From: Nageia nagi | Lineage: Eukaryota > Pinophyta | NCBI GenBank assembly: GCA_050084985.1 | Contig: JBITNC010000001.1 | Span: forward strand, 434,001-498,000 | DNA length: 64,000 nucleotides | Direction of reading: 5' to 3' | In this document: one piece after another, positions 24,409 to 35,700 of the stretch | How positions within the stretch are numbered: the first letter of the stretch is position 1 | Layout: the number at the start of each line of letters is the position of its first letter | Notes under the pieces: generated by a model | Databases searched by the model: none | Told to the model about the DNA's origin: nothing | The model's input: the letters and a program-made list of their open reading frames with translations, nothing else | Position numbers and translations under genes: made by a program

Positions 24409-25582
24409 GTTCAAGAAATTTTTTAGCCTTATCATAGATACCCTTCTATCATTCAGGTGGGTAGGGAGTTTTTGGGTCCAAATGATCATGCATTATTCAA
24501 TATGGTTGGATTTGGCATGGACCCATATATGGGTCACATTCATTGGGAGTATCCATTATTGGTAGCTTTGTTGGATAAATGGGATGCATATGCTTAGACT
24601 TTCCATCTCCCAATTGAGGAGATGATGATCACTATAGAGGATATTCATCGATTATATAGACTACCTATCCATGGTCAAAGGATACAACATGTGGTAGATA
24701 GAGCTGGAGCTTTGCCAATGATTTCATATCTTTATGGAGCAGATGGAGTTGATATTATTATTTTTGAGATTATTTTTAGAGGGATCTAATATTAGTAGTA
24801 TTGTATGGAGGACCATATGGGAGCTATATATTTTTCATATTTGATGGGATTAATTCAATGTTATGCTCTCCTAGATACTAGTGGTGGGAGATTTCCATGG
24901 TCGCTTTTGCCAATTATAGCAGATATGATACAGCATGAGATAGTATATGCTTGGGCACCTACACTATTAGCTTAGATTTATATAGAGCTATTATTTTATT
25001 CTCAAGAGCATCATGCCTCCTTATCAGTTACTATCACTTTGTAGAGATGGGTTTATAAGCATATTATTATGGCTCACCCTTCAAGCTTACCTATGGCTAC
25101 TTTTGGTAGCCATTTAGAGTATGAGGTAGGCATCATTCGATGGCATGATGATTTTTATATTCATCCATCAAAAGGAATTAGATAAGAATGTGGCCTATTA
25201 CCATCGCATCTTAGCTCAATTAGTTCAAAATTAGGTGAGGTTTAGACCTTATCATTTATATCCGATTTGGGTTGAGCTTGCAAGGGAGATTACTAGTATT
25301 TGGTAGCCATATGTTTTGAGTGGTAGATAGATAGATTTCCTTGAGTTTTTTTAATTTGGTATAGTACACCACAAGTTTGGTTTAGTTCAAGACATTCCAC
25401 CTCCACTAGTGCTATATCAATGTGAGGGTACTATCCTAGAGGATGGCATTTAGTCTTTGGTGTATGAAGAGCTAGATCCTACTTAGGAGGAGGCATTGAT
25501 TGAGAATGATACTAGGGTAGATGATATTGGTGTTACTAAGGAGTTTAGAGCTTGGTAGCATATTGAGTTAGAGGGTGGTGAG
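24409..25582 (+). pseudogene. Plant mobile domain gene in G3, 5' part
   Basis: One frame stays readable for almost 400 codons: GREFLGPNDHALFNMVGFGM, WEYPLLVALLDKWDAY, TFHLPIEEMMITIEDIHRLY, RLPIHGQRIQHVV, then GRFPWSLLPIIADMIQHEIV. The FHLP...E..ITLED..R..RLP motif is diagnostic of the plant mobile domain (aminotransferase-like PMD, PF10536), known from transposons and a few host genes. It runs antisense to G3. Stops are mostly TAG. G4 splits it at 25582, and the rest resumes at 33321. Confidence 0.85.
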
Positions 25583-26363
25583 TGTTATCACATAAAATTT
25601 ATTAATGCATTTAAATAAATATATTTTCTTGCACTAATACACACTTAGAATATTTAATACAATAATGTCAGTGTTTATTTTGAATATGGTTATGATATCA
25701 ATGGTTGTATTGAACATCATTATATATATATTGTGGGCTAACTGTATTTATGTAGGTACACATCGACCTAAGGAGTAGGTCATATTATTATATATATAAA
25801 TAGGGATATAATAGTAAGTTCACATCAAGGAGATACATGATCCCATATCTATTCTTGGTGGTGGCAATCCTTTAGGTGTCTTTTGACATTTCCATTGAAC
25901 GCTATGGTTTGTGTACTTTCTTATGTGAGTTATTATAAAATCGATAATCTTTACTCTATTTGAAACATCTATGTGCAAATAATTGACTTGGTTTGAATGT
26001 AAAGGGTGCTCTAACAAAGACTATTGATGCTCCTTATTCATGCTAAATACACTGTTGGTGCTCCTCTTGTACAACATATAGATTGCTTGCAATCCTCCTT
26101 TTGCAACATTTCAGGTCATAGCTTTTAGAGTAGATTTCTTTTACAATCAATTCATCAAATATATCATCATCTTCCAATGTTAGGTATGCTTCATAAGGTA
26201 AGTATACAAATCATAGTTCTTGATTGGCATTATCATCCTAATTCTAGAGTGGCTATCCTCTTCAACTATTTTTTTGTATGGTATAAATTGTTATCCATAA
26301 CTCAAAACAAATATCATGGGTCTTGTAATTATTTTATTTGCATCCTCAAAATATTTGTAAATA
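25583..26363 (+). repeat. G4 5' LTR
   Basis: Starts TGTTATCACATAAAATT and ends TTTGTAAATA (CA mutated to TA). It aligns throughout with 32544-33320. A TATA-like stretch, TATATATAAATAGGG, lies near 25790. Confidence 0.88.
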
Positions 26364-26384
26364 TTTGGTGAACCCAACATGAAA
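26364..26384 (+). other. Candidate G4 primer-binding site
   Basis: TTTGGTGAACCCAACATGAA follows the LTR immediately and has the TTTGGTG...C..CGTG-like shape seen after many gypsy LTRs. The matching tRNA is not identified. Confidence 0.4.
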
Positions 26385-26491
26385 CTCAACTTCTAAAAAT
26401 ACAATAAAATATGAATAATTCATTTAGATCCCTTCTCATTAAACCAATCAAAACTTGATCCAACTAAAAAAAAAGAAAATCCTGCAAAGGT

Positions 26492-28420
26492 GTGACATCA
26501 ATAAGAAAAAGTGCTAAGTTAAATAAATATAATGTCCCTTTGGCTATTGAAACCAATTTTCTTGACGATGAATCTTATCATGGAGATTTTGAATCCAATG
26601 ATAACCCTAGTAAAATAAGTATAAATATAATATATGATGAATCTTATCATGGGGATTTAGAAGATAATGAGAACCTTGAAGAAGAAATAGTTCAATCTTT
26701 TAAAACTAAATTGCAATTAACCCTTTATCAATATGAAAAATCTAATAATCTAAACCTAATGGAAGATAAATTAAGGTTGGTGTAAGAATTCATAAAATAC
26801 TCCAGGATATTCTATATGTTTACCTAAGATCCTACCATAGCTCATTCATTACATATAATTTATGAATTTTTGACCATAAACAGTCTTAGGTCCCCTTCTA
26901 GAATACTGCTTGTTAAGCCAGCCCTTTTGTTGTATACCTTAATAGAACAAAATAGGATCACTTATGGTCTAAATACTATTAAAATGGACCAACCATAGCC
27001 CATTTTTTCTATGGAAAACCATGTGAATTTTTTTATGCTTTCTCTTGACCAAAATTCTTTCATCCTTGAGTTAAAACTTTGTCAACCTTCATCATCCCTA
27101 ACACTTGTGGAAAATTTAAAAAGTCATGAACTAATAACACAAGAAGAGGCTAATTATGAACATTCAAATGATGATATAGTATAATTTGATGATGAGTCAG
27201 ATAGTGAAATAGACATAGAACTTGAAACAAACCTTATGGCATAAAATCTTATCAATGCTTACCCTTATTGGTCAGATAGAGAAAAAGATATTAAAGAGAT
27301 AGAGGTGAGAAAGATAATAGGCACATAGTCTTATCAAAAAGCTCGACTATGTGTAAGGAAAGTAATTATAATAGAGTTAGAAAATCAACTAATCCAAGAA
27401 TGAGAGATCAAAATGGGAGATTCACCCCTAAAATACCTAAATATGAGAATGAAAAAGAAACTAAAAAACCCAATCCCCTAGAGAAAGAGAAAAATGATAA
27501 CAATGTAACTACACGAAATGAAAAAGAGAAATCAAAGTAAAGAATGGAACAATTGAAAGTAATGGCTCAATAACTAAAGAGGCTAACATTATTGAGTAAA
27601 GAAAAAAAGGGTCAATAGTTAAACAAAAGGCCACCCTTTTGTACAAAAATAAAAGGCAAAACATGGGAGGGAGAAGACAGATTTCAATAAATATGATGGC
27701 ATTAGTGATCCAAGAATACACATCATGATCTTTGAGAAAGCAGCTTGTAACCATCAACATGATGTAGATATGTTAAGAAGATTATTTCAACTTAGTTTAG
27801 AGAAATAAGCTTCTGAATGGTTTTATAGTCTTGAAAATCAAAGTATCACCAGCTATGAGCAATTGAAATGAGAATTATTAAATCAATATCAACAAAACAT
27901 AAAAAGAAAACCTTGTTGATTTAGTAAGAATGGGACAAGGTGAGAACCAATCATTTGATGAATTTGTAAAAGCATGGAGAAAAATAGCAACATTTATAAA
28001 TCTAAGTGAAAAAGAACTAAAACATATGCTGATAAAATCCCTTTGAGATGACATGATATTAGAATTTTTCAACTATCTAGAGAAACCCCTCTCTAAAATG
28101 ATTATGTCTATGATTTGAAAATAGAAGCACCTAGTGAAAATTGGTTCTTGGAAATTTAAAAGAGAAGAAAGGAAATTTTCAACTATAATAATGATAGCAA
28201 CAACTACAATGGTGAAATAAATGCCTTGTTCAACCAAGCATAAAACCTCTCTAGTATATACCAAGATTATGAAAGATCATGATGAGTTGTTACAATCATT
28301 TCTACAAAAGGGTTTGATTTAACTACCACTCATGAGCCAAAAAGCCACTAAAATTGTAGGAGGATTTTATGGATATCATAGAATTCATAGACATAAAACA
28401 TGTGAATGCAAAAATATTTA
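26492..28420 (+). pseudogene. G4 gag pseudogene
   Basis: The frame opens with an acidic N-terminus, MTSIRKSAKLNKYNV, in which the motif DESYHGDFE/DESYHGDLE occurs twice (26568-26655). After decayed sequence the capsid domain appears at 27680-28050: FNKYDGISDPRIHIMIFEKA, RRLFQLSLEK, ASEWFYSLENQSITSYEQL, QNIKRKP, then NQSFDEFVKAWRKIATFINL. This is Retrotrans_gag. Stops and at least two frameshifts are present. Confidence 0.8.
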
Positions 28421-29070
28421 AATATATCATCCAATATTTAGTATATAGGAAAGCAATATCATTCAAAAAATAAGAAGAATAGAAAAAGACTCCTATACAT
28501 GTAGATAATGAAAAATTGGGGATTTACAAGAACCCCATGCCAAACATAATGTAGGAATATTGTATACACAAGGAAATATGATGAAAAAGCCCACTATCAT
28601 AGGGGCACAACAAGGAAAATAATGGAATGAAGCTAGTACTAGTGGGGGCACAAGGCCCTATGGTTACATCATTTGGTAAACATGCATGATCTTACTAACA
28701 CTAATGTAATTGATAGTAGGATAAATAAACTAATCAATGTTATGATGGAAAAAATGGAGGATCATTTTAACATCATAACAAGAGCATTGGTGCTCCATGT
28801 TTTTCAAGAATGAACTACCCATGGTCCTCTTTCCTGGTCAAATTTTGTCAAACTAAAAAATTAATGAATGGCCCTTGGTGTGGAGTTTTAGATCCTAGAT
28901 CACTATATTCTTGCAAGCCTCTTTGAATAGAGTTTTAGATCTCATACTTATCATAAATACATGTCACAAATTACAAAGAAAATAAACAAAGGTCATCTTT
29001 TAGATATCATAAAAAGGTTCATCATTTTACAAAATCTTAGCATGGCTGAGTGATCATCATATGCCTAGAA
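28420..29070. other. G4 region between gag and the PMD gene
   Basis: Decayed sense frame (LINVMMEKMEDHFNIITRAL near 28730) that may be the gag tail. A unit related to the 31.8-kb tandem repeat (CCCTTGGTGTGGAGTTTTAG) lies at 28868. No recognisable domain. Confidence 0.45.
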
Positions 29071-29071
29071 C

Positions 29072-30810
29072 TATCACCTCTTGGAAGGACCTCCTCCCCC
29101 TACACTAGAACTAGTAGTCCTACTAGAACCACTACACTTGCACCTAGCCTTGTATTTCTTAGCCATTGCTTTCTCTTCACCCACTTATCTCTCAACCTTC
29201 CATAGCTGCTCATAAATATCCTAGATCCATGCATTTGCTATTTTTAGGGCATGGTATAGGCTAGCATAGTCTCCTCCTCCATATCACAGTTGGCCCTATA
29301 ACTCATTAATTTTGGTATCCTTTTTCTCTATGAGCTTATGTAATCAAGCCACATCTAGTTCAAGATCTTCATCATCTATAGATAATATGGAAATCACATA
29401 TCAGTATTGCATGTATTTATAAATGAAATAAATAAATATATATTTGTATATATAAGATAAAAAGAATAAATACCATCATCATCCTCATAATCATCTGTAT
29501 CTCTCTCTATGTTTGGCTCATAATCATCCTAGTTTGGGTTAGTCTCCTCATTATCATCATTACCTACATTATGTATCTCATCATATGCATCACCCATGTC
29601 ATATGAGCCCCATCTTGGCTGAGTGTATCCTATGTCCCACCTAGTCAATGCATCCCTTATGTCATTTTTGTCTCCCTCATCCTCAGGTTGGTTTGCCTCA
29701 TGTATGCCTAGGTGGTGAGGATTACATCCTTTCCACTAGTCCAAATAGTCCATAATATGCTCAATATCATCTATATCTAGGTCATTCTCAAAATTAGAGT
29801 CCTCATTGGGGGATGTCCACTTAGAATCCCAATCTAGTAATAACTCATAGTCATTTATAAAATCCCTATTGCAATAGTAGCATATTTCTATCTTATAGTC
29901 ATTTAGTATTCCTTGTTACATCCTAAACTATTAGAATACTCACTTTGACCTGTATGGATCAACTAGCACCCTGCATGCCTGAATATATGTCAAGTGTCTC
30001 ATCTAGGCTAGCTCATGCATATCCTTATCCCATTTTGGGGCATATATGTAAGGATGTTAGTACATCTGTGACTCCTTGAGTGTGTCAAACCATATCCTCC
30101 ATCCCTCTAAGTCAACATCAGGAAAGTTAGGACCATGTGTAGTAGCCCATAGCTACCATGTGGGCACATTATTAGGTAGGTCTAGTGGTAGAGAGGTCAA
30201 TCTAGAGATGCCTATGTGATCATAGGCCCATACATGTAGTATCATAAAGTGAGCCACCTATCTTCCCCTTCTCTCCACCTCAACAAATGAATGCAAATCA
30301 TGATATAGCTATGCCAAAATAGCTAGGCACCATGCATACCACTACTCATGTAAAACCATATCTATAATGAAGGGAACTATTCTCACAAGAAATGTCTCAT
30401 TGCTCTTGTCTAGATAGATAATAGCATTCAGTAAGCAGGTAATGAGGAGCCTCAATAGTAGGTCAGCCCATGCTAGAGGATCCTTGGTACATGTTGCATT
30501 AGAGAAACTCCCCTTTTCTTACAGTTTACATCATCCAAGCTTGTGAGCCATATATCCCACTCCTCTACTCATTTCATGTTGGGAATAAGAACCATATTCA
30601 CTAGCTTACCTCTAATAGGCAACCTAGTGATCCTATATATATCCTCTAGTGTCACTATGATCTCCCCAGTGGGTAGGTGAAAGGTGTTGGAATTAGGATT
30701 CCACCTTTCCATGAAAGCCATCAACATGTCTTTATCATGGTAAATATAATTAGCAAAAGCCAAATAACTCAAGGAAACAACCTCAAGTGTGCTCCAGCTC
30801 TCCTCTGATT
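29072..30810 (-). pseudogene. Plant mobile domain gene, antisense within G4, with intron
   Basis: On the minus strand SYLAFANYIYHDKDMLMAFM and RWNPNSNTFHLPTGEIIVTL, then EDIYRITRLPIRGKL (30770-30580), are the diagnostic PMD core. After decayed sequence an acidic region (30000-29475, for example SNFENDLDIDDIEHIMDYLD) leads to a GT-AG intron. The last exon (29375-29072) encodes a probable coiled coil (EKKDTKINEL, EQLWKVER) and a Ser/Gly-rich end. Stops, several of them TAG, and frameshifts disable it. It lies opposite to gag and the LTRs of G4. Confidence 0.85.
29376..29473 (-). other. Spliceosomal intron in the antisense PMD gene
   Basis: On the minus strand, GATGATGATG is followed by GTATTTATTC, and the intron ends CATATTATCTATAG before ATGATGAAGATC. 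Removing these 98 AT-rich bases joins the acidic Asp/Glu stretch in phase (G|AT gives Asp) and continues DEDLELDVA. GT-AG ends, the pyrimidine-rich tail and the kept frame all support it. Confidence 0.75.
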
Positions 30811-31780
30811 AGGGTCATTATTGAGCAATAGTAAAAATAGTACTTTTCCTAGAAGCCCTTATGTAATAGCTATGATCCTAGCAAAAAGCACCCAAAAAGT
30901 AAGATTAGTTTCAATTTTTAATGCATTTTTTGAGTTTTGTAGATAGATAGAAAAGGATTGCCAATAGTCTAAGAATAGTAAAAAAAAAAGGACTACCCAT
31001 GGTCCAAATAAGGGTAAAAGGGATTACCAATGACCCTCTTCCCATATAGCATGATGACAAAATTTCATGTACAAGGTCATATGAAAAAGACAAACCTTAC
31101 CACAAAGATAGAAAAATGAAAAACAACACTAAAAATCAAAAATGAAATCATGTGTTCTAACAGGTGAAACCCTAGGGGTAATATGCTAGATTTATAGAAA
31201 AGCTATAAAAACATAGGAAAAAGAAGGAACACACCAAAGAAAAGATAGGTAAAGATGATTTACCTAATGTCTTATATAAGAGTTCATCACTAAAATAGCT
31301 CTATGTCCCTCCTAGTGTGTGATCAGTAAAGCCATAGCAGGAAGCTATGGAAAAGAAGCAAAAGCAATCATAGATTGATAGTAGCAAAGTCAAAAATAAA
31401 CACCCACTAAATAGGTTCTCAAAGCTCCAAAGAACTATCTTCTCTCAAAATGTAAGCAAGTGATAATGAAAGGAGGTCAATCCCTTTTTATAAGATTTCA
31501 AGAGCACATATTCTTAGATAATCTCAATTTACACAACTATGGATTACAAATAGGAAAATAAAGTAATCAATCAAAAATAGTAGGAAATACATCATTATCC
31601 AGGCTTTATAATTTTAAAAAAAATTAAGAAAAGGACTACCTATATGATTTGTTTTTCAAGCATTAAGGACCATTGATAGTGTGCTTTAGTCAAAATAGAC
31701 CACTCCCATTCCTTGTTTTGTTAGATTGAACATCTAGATTTGCTAGACATGATGAAGAGTTACCTATATGGCTACATATT
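30811..31780. other. G4 interior, upstream of the PMD gene
   Basis: AT-rich. It should hold the promoter and 5' end of the antisense PMD gene; I see no convincing first exon or start codon. No other gene is visible. Confidence 0.4.
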
Positions 31781-31784
31781 GGAT

Positions 31785-32125
31785 CATATTATGTTATATG
31801 CCCCTTATCATAGAGTTTTATCTCTCATCATATTATCATGCCTCTTGGCATAGAGTTTTAGCTCATCATATCATGCCCCTTGGCTTAAAGTTTCAGCTCT
31901 CATCATGTTATCATACCACTTGGTGTGGAGTTTTAGCTTATCATATCATGCCCTTCAAAGTAGAGTTTTATCTCTCATCATATCATTACTCTTGGAGTAG
32001 AGTTTCAACTCTCATCATATCATGCCTCTTGGCCCAAAGTTTTAGCTCTCATCATATCATGCCCCTTGGTGCAGAGTTTCACCTCTCATATTATCATGCC
32101 TCTTGGTGCAAAGTTAAGCTCCCAT
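31785..32125 (+). repeat. Tandem repeat, about 38-base unit
   Basis: About eight imperfect copies of a unit like TCATGCCCCTTGGCATAGAG followed by TTTTAGCTCTCATCATA. A related single unit lies at 28868. Open frames across it are products of the repetition. Confidence 0.8.
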
Positions 32126-32204
32126 TCTACAGTATGCTATTCGCTCATGTTTGTCAAGGTTGTCATATGTCATATGTTATCTTGTCAACAAGGTCTTGGT
32201 ATGG

Positions 32205-32312
32205 TCATGTGTTGTCATGTGTGGTCATGTGTGGTCATGTGTTGTCATGTGTGGTCATGTGTGATCATGTGTGGTCATGTGTGGTCATATGTGGTCATGT
32301 GTTTTCAATATC
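32205..32312 (+). repeat. Ten-base microsatellite TGTGGTCATG
   Basis: About ten or eleven near-perfect units (GTGGTCATGT with GTTGTCATGT variants) in tandem, some 230 bases upstream of the G4 3' LTR. Confidence 0.85.
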
Positions 32313-32530
32313 ATGATAAGAGGTAGATTGAAAAAAATCACAGTAAGGAGTTTTTTCAACCCAAATCTAGCTTTTACAAGTTTTTCTATATTATAATCTT
32401 TGTTGAAATTCATATTGATTAGTGTTGGTATTATGCTTATCAATGCTTGCTAATATTTCATTACTATAACATCTTGGTTGTACTTTGAATAAAAAATCTC
32501 AATGCACCAAGTGATATCAATTTCTCATCC

Positions 32531-32543
32531 AAAGTGGGGCATC
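32531..32543 (+). other. G4 polypurine tract
   Basis: AAAGTGGGGCATC immediately precedes the TGTTATTGCATAAAATT start of the 3' LTR. It fixes the plus orientation of G4. Confidence 0.75.
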
Positions 32544-33320
32544 TGTTATTGCATAAAATTTATTTATGCATTTAAATAAATACATTTGCTTGCACTAATA
32601 CACACTCAGAATATTTAATGCAATAATGTTAATGTTTATTTTGATCATGGTTATGATATCAATGGTTGTCTTGAATATCATTATATATATTATGGGATAA
32701 CCCTATTTATGTAGGTATGCACTAAACTAAGGAGTAGGTCATATTATTATCCATATAAATAGGGATCTAATAGTAAGTCTACATCAAGGAGATACATGAT
32801 CCCATATCTAGTCTTGGTGGTGGCAATCCTTTAGGTGTCTTTTGATGCCACCATTCAAGGCTATGGTTTATGTACTTCCTTATGTGAGTTATTTTGATAT
32901 TGGTAATCTATACTCTATTTGAAACATCTATGTGAAAATAATTAACTTGGTTTGAATGTAAAGGGCACTCTGATGAAGATCATCGATGCTCCTTATTCAT
33001 GCTAAATACACCATTGATGCTACCCTATACAACATATAGAACACATACAATCCTCTTTTTGCAACATTTTGGGTATAGCTTCTAGAGTAGGATTCTTTCA
33101 CAATTGATTCATCAAATATATCATCATCCTTCAATGTTAGGTATGCTTCATAAGGTAAGTATACAAATCATAGTTCTTGATTGGTATTATCATCTTAATT
33201 CTAGAGTGGCTATCCTCTTCATCTATTTTTCTGTATGGTCTAAATTGTTATCTATAGCTTGAAACAAGTATCTTGGGTTTTGTAATTATTTTATTTGCAT
33301 ACTCAAAATATTTGTAAACA
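32544..33320 (+). repeat. G4 3' LTR
   Basis: 777 bases, TGTTATTG... to ...TTTGTAAACA, aligning with 25583-26363. It is followed by ATGAG, the right target-site duplication. Confidence 0.9.
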
Positions 33321-34215
33321 ATGAGGATGATGGAGAGGGTAGATGCATTCATCAACATATTGATCATGTTGAGAATGTGGGTGTATCCATAAGTGAGATA
33401 GTAGTAGGTGAGGGAGAGGAGAGGATGATAGATGCTACTAAGGAGTTTATTCCTAAGGAGAGAGTAGTGAGTCCAACTAAGGAGGGAGTTTCCCAAGGTA
33501 AAGATGATGATGATAGAGGTGATATCTTAATGAATCAGATCCCTAGTATTGATACTTTATTAGGTGATATTTATGAGCTTAGATATTAGTTGGCATAGGC
33601 CAACTCACACATGTATAGATATAGAGATAAGAGGGATCAGTATCATCAAGAGAGGGGTGAGGCTCATGCATCACTATAGGGAGCTTAGGCTCATCAGATG
33701 GGAGTAGCACCTACTCTTGGGGGTACAAAGAGTAGATCCTCAGTGTTTATTCATGGCATTTATCACTAGAGAGATTATTATAGTGCCATTGTTTAGACTT
33801 AATTGATAAGTGTACTGACATCTTATCCTGGCATGTAATATCTCATACCTCTATTGAGTTATATGCCTATTGATTTATCTACTTATTAGGCAAGCAATCA
33901 TGCTCAATGGATGATAAGTTCTCTAGGTAGGATAGCAAGATTGGGAGCCTCTCCTAGTAGGGGTACTACACCTTGGGCATTCTCCTAGGGTATTGTTAGA
34001 TCATCAAAGTTATGGGGGGCTACACAACTAGCCAATCCTATAGGGTATATTGGTACTACTCCTCCTAGTCACCAAACTAGATAGTCAAGTATACAATGGA
34101 GAGATTGCTATAGTTCTTGAGGTCAAGGTAGTGGTTGGATTAGTCCTCAAGGAGGATCTATTGGTTGGGGTAGTCCATGAGGATACCCATATTATATTTT
34201 TATCATGATGATGAG
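33321..34215 (+). pseudogene. Plant mobile domain gene in G3, 3' part
   Basis: The gene interrupted at 25582 resumes here. VGVSISEIVVGEGEERMIDA is followed by DTLLGDIYELRY and ANSHMYRYRDKRDQYHQERG, a probable coiled coil, and ends with a Gly/Ser-rich tail (GQGSGWISPQGGSIGWGSP). A C-terminal coiled coil plus Gly/Ser tail is also the layout of the PMD gene in G4. Several TAG stops fall where Gln would fit. Confidence 0.75.
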
Positions 34216-35585
34216 ATTGTATACTTTATGAGATCATGTATTTTTATATGCTTATATTTTTTATGAGATGATGTAATTTGAGATGTTATGATTTGGTATG
34301 TTATATGATTAAGTAGTTGAGGATATTTGGGATGATATCATGTTTAGTTTTATATTGGTATCTAGGCATATGATAATTTTTCTTATAATTATATATTCAA
34401 GTTTATGATGATTTCCTATATTGAATGATGTTCAAATGTTTTGATGCTATTATCATAAAGGTTATATAAAATACTAGACAATGAATTTTTTTAAATAAAA
34501 TTTTATAGGACATATTTTAAGTATAATAGTATGGAATCAGATGCATCATTTTCCATTTCTTGGCTATGTATGTGTATAAATAAATATATGATAAGAAATG
34601 TTATACAAATATAGAATATAAATAGAAAAACAAGATCACTCATAAAATTAAATAATAATAAGGATAATTTTATATTGGGATAAATGGATAATATTGATAA
34701 TATAACATGATTAAAGAAACAATCAATTAACTAGCTTTATCAATCTTTCTTTTACCTTCATTTATGCAATTAGAGATGATATAAAACATAGTCATAATAT
34801 CAAAGTTTATCTTTAACTCATATGTGCATGGTGATATTCATTTACTTCTCTAGACATCCATAAATTAAATGTTTTTAAAAGCATAGTTTAAAGTCAATTC
34901 TCCTTATGTGCATATAATGGTCCAAATTTCTTTAGACATGTTGCCTCTTTGTTAGGTATGCCCCATAGCCAGCTAGGCATCCACATCCTGATGAAGATTA
35001 ACCCCTAGATCCCACTACAACCTTTTCATTCAGGCATCCATAGCCCTAATATATATATATATATTAGTCTTTTTTTTTTGCCTTGGGTTTGGGATGAAAC
35101 ATAATAATGGGAGAATATTTTGTTTAAAACTATACTTCAAAACATTCATGTATATTTGTTTTGAGATTTCAAATGTGAGAATAGTGTTTGAGTTTGTGAT
35201 ATTCCAAAGATATCAAACATGTTTATCTATCATCTTAAATTGACTAAAATTCAAATATTAGATGTCATAATAGAAGCTAGAATGATGATAACTTTAAACA
35301 ACATTATGTTAATCATACATATGTGATGTAATATGTGTACAAATGGTATATATGAATGGGGTAATATATAAATATAAATTGATAAGTGATCTAAATCATT
35401 ATAGTTTTCATCAAATAAGAATAACATTTCCTAATTTAATAATGGGATATATATATAGGGCAGGGCACCCTATAGCCAAGACACTTTAGAATTATATATT
35501 TTTGAGTATAAATAATACATGTGTGTGTGTGTGTGTATAATTTTGTTTTGGTTTTTTTTAGGATTTTTTTATTTTTATAATTTTT

Positions 35586-35635
<50 letters not shown>

Positions 35636-35700
35636 ATTTTTTTATTTTTATGATTTTTTGAGATTTTTTAATAGATATATTATTTAATTTTTTTTTTAGA
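34216..35700. other. G3 spacer between PMD gene and extra ORF
   Basis: Very AT-rich. It should contain the convergent 3' ends of the plus-strand PMD gene and the minus-strand extra ORF. It includes short (TA)n at 35049-35066, (GT)n at 35519-35536 and (TA)n at 35588-35633. No gene seen. Confidence 0.6.
35588..35633. repeat. (TA)n microsatellite
   Basis: About 23 uninterrupted TA units. Confidence 0.95.

Larger units (their letters stand above)
25583..33320 (+). mobile_element. Non-autonomous LTR element G4 with gag and antisense PMD
   Basis: LTRs lie at 25583-26363 and 32544-33320. Target-site duplication is GTGAG (25578-25582) against ATGAG (33321-33325), one transition apart. It contains a sense gag, an antisense PMD gene and short tandem repeats, but no RT, RNase H or integrase that I can find in about 6.2 kb of interior. 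It would have depended on another element's enzymes. It interrupts the PMD gene of G3. Confidence 0.85.

Noticed and set aside
31768-32326. 182- and 86-residue plus-strand open frames resembling His/Cys-rich proteins
   Set aside because: Both are produced by the 38-base and ten-base tandem repeats and have no non-repetitive part.
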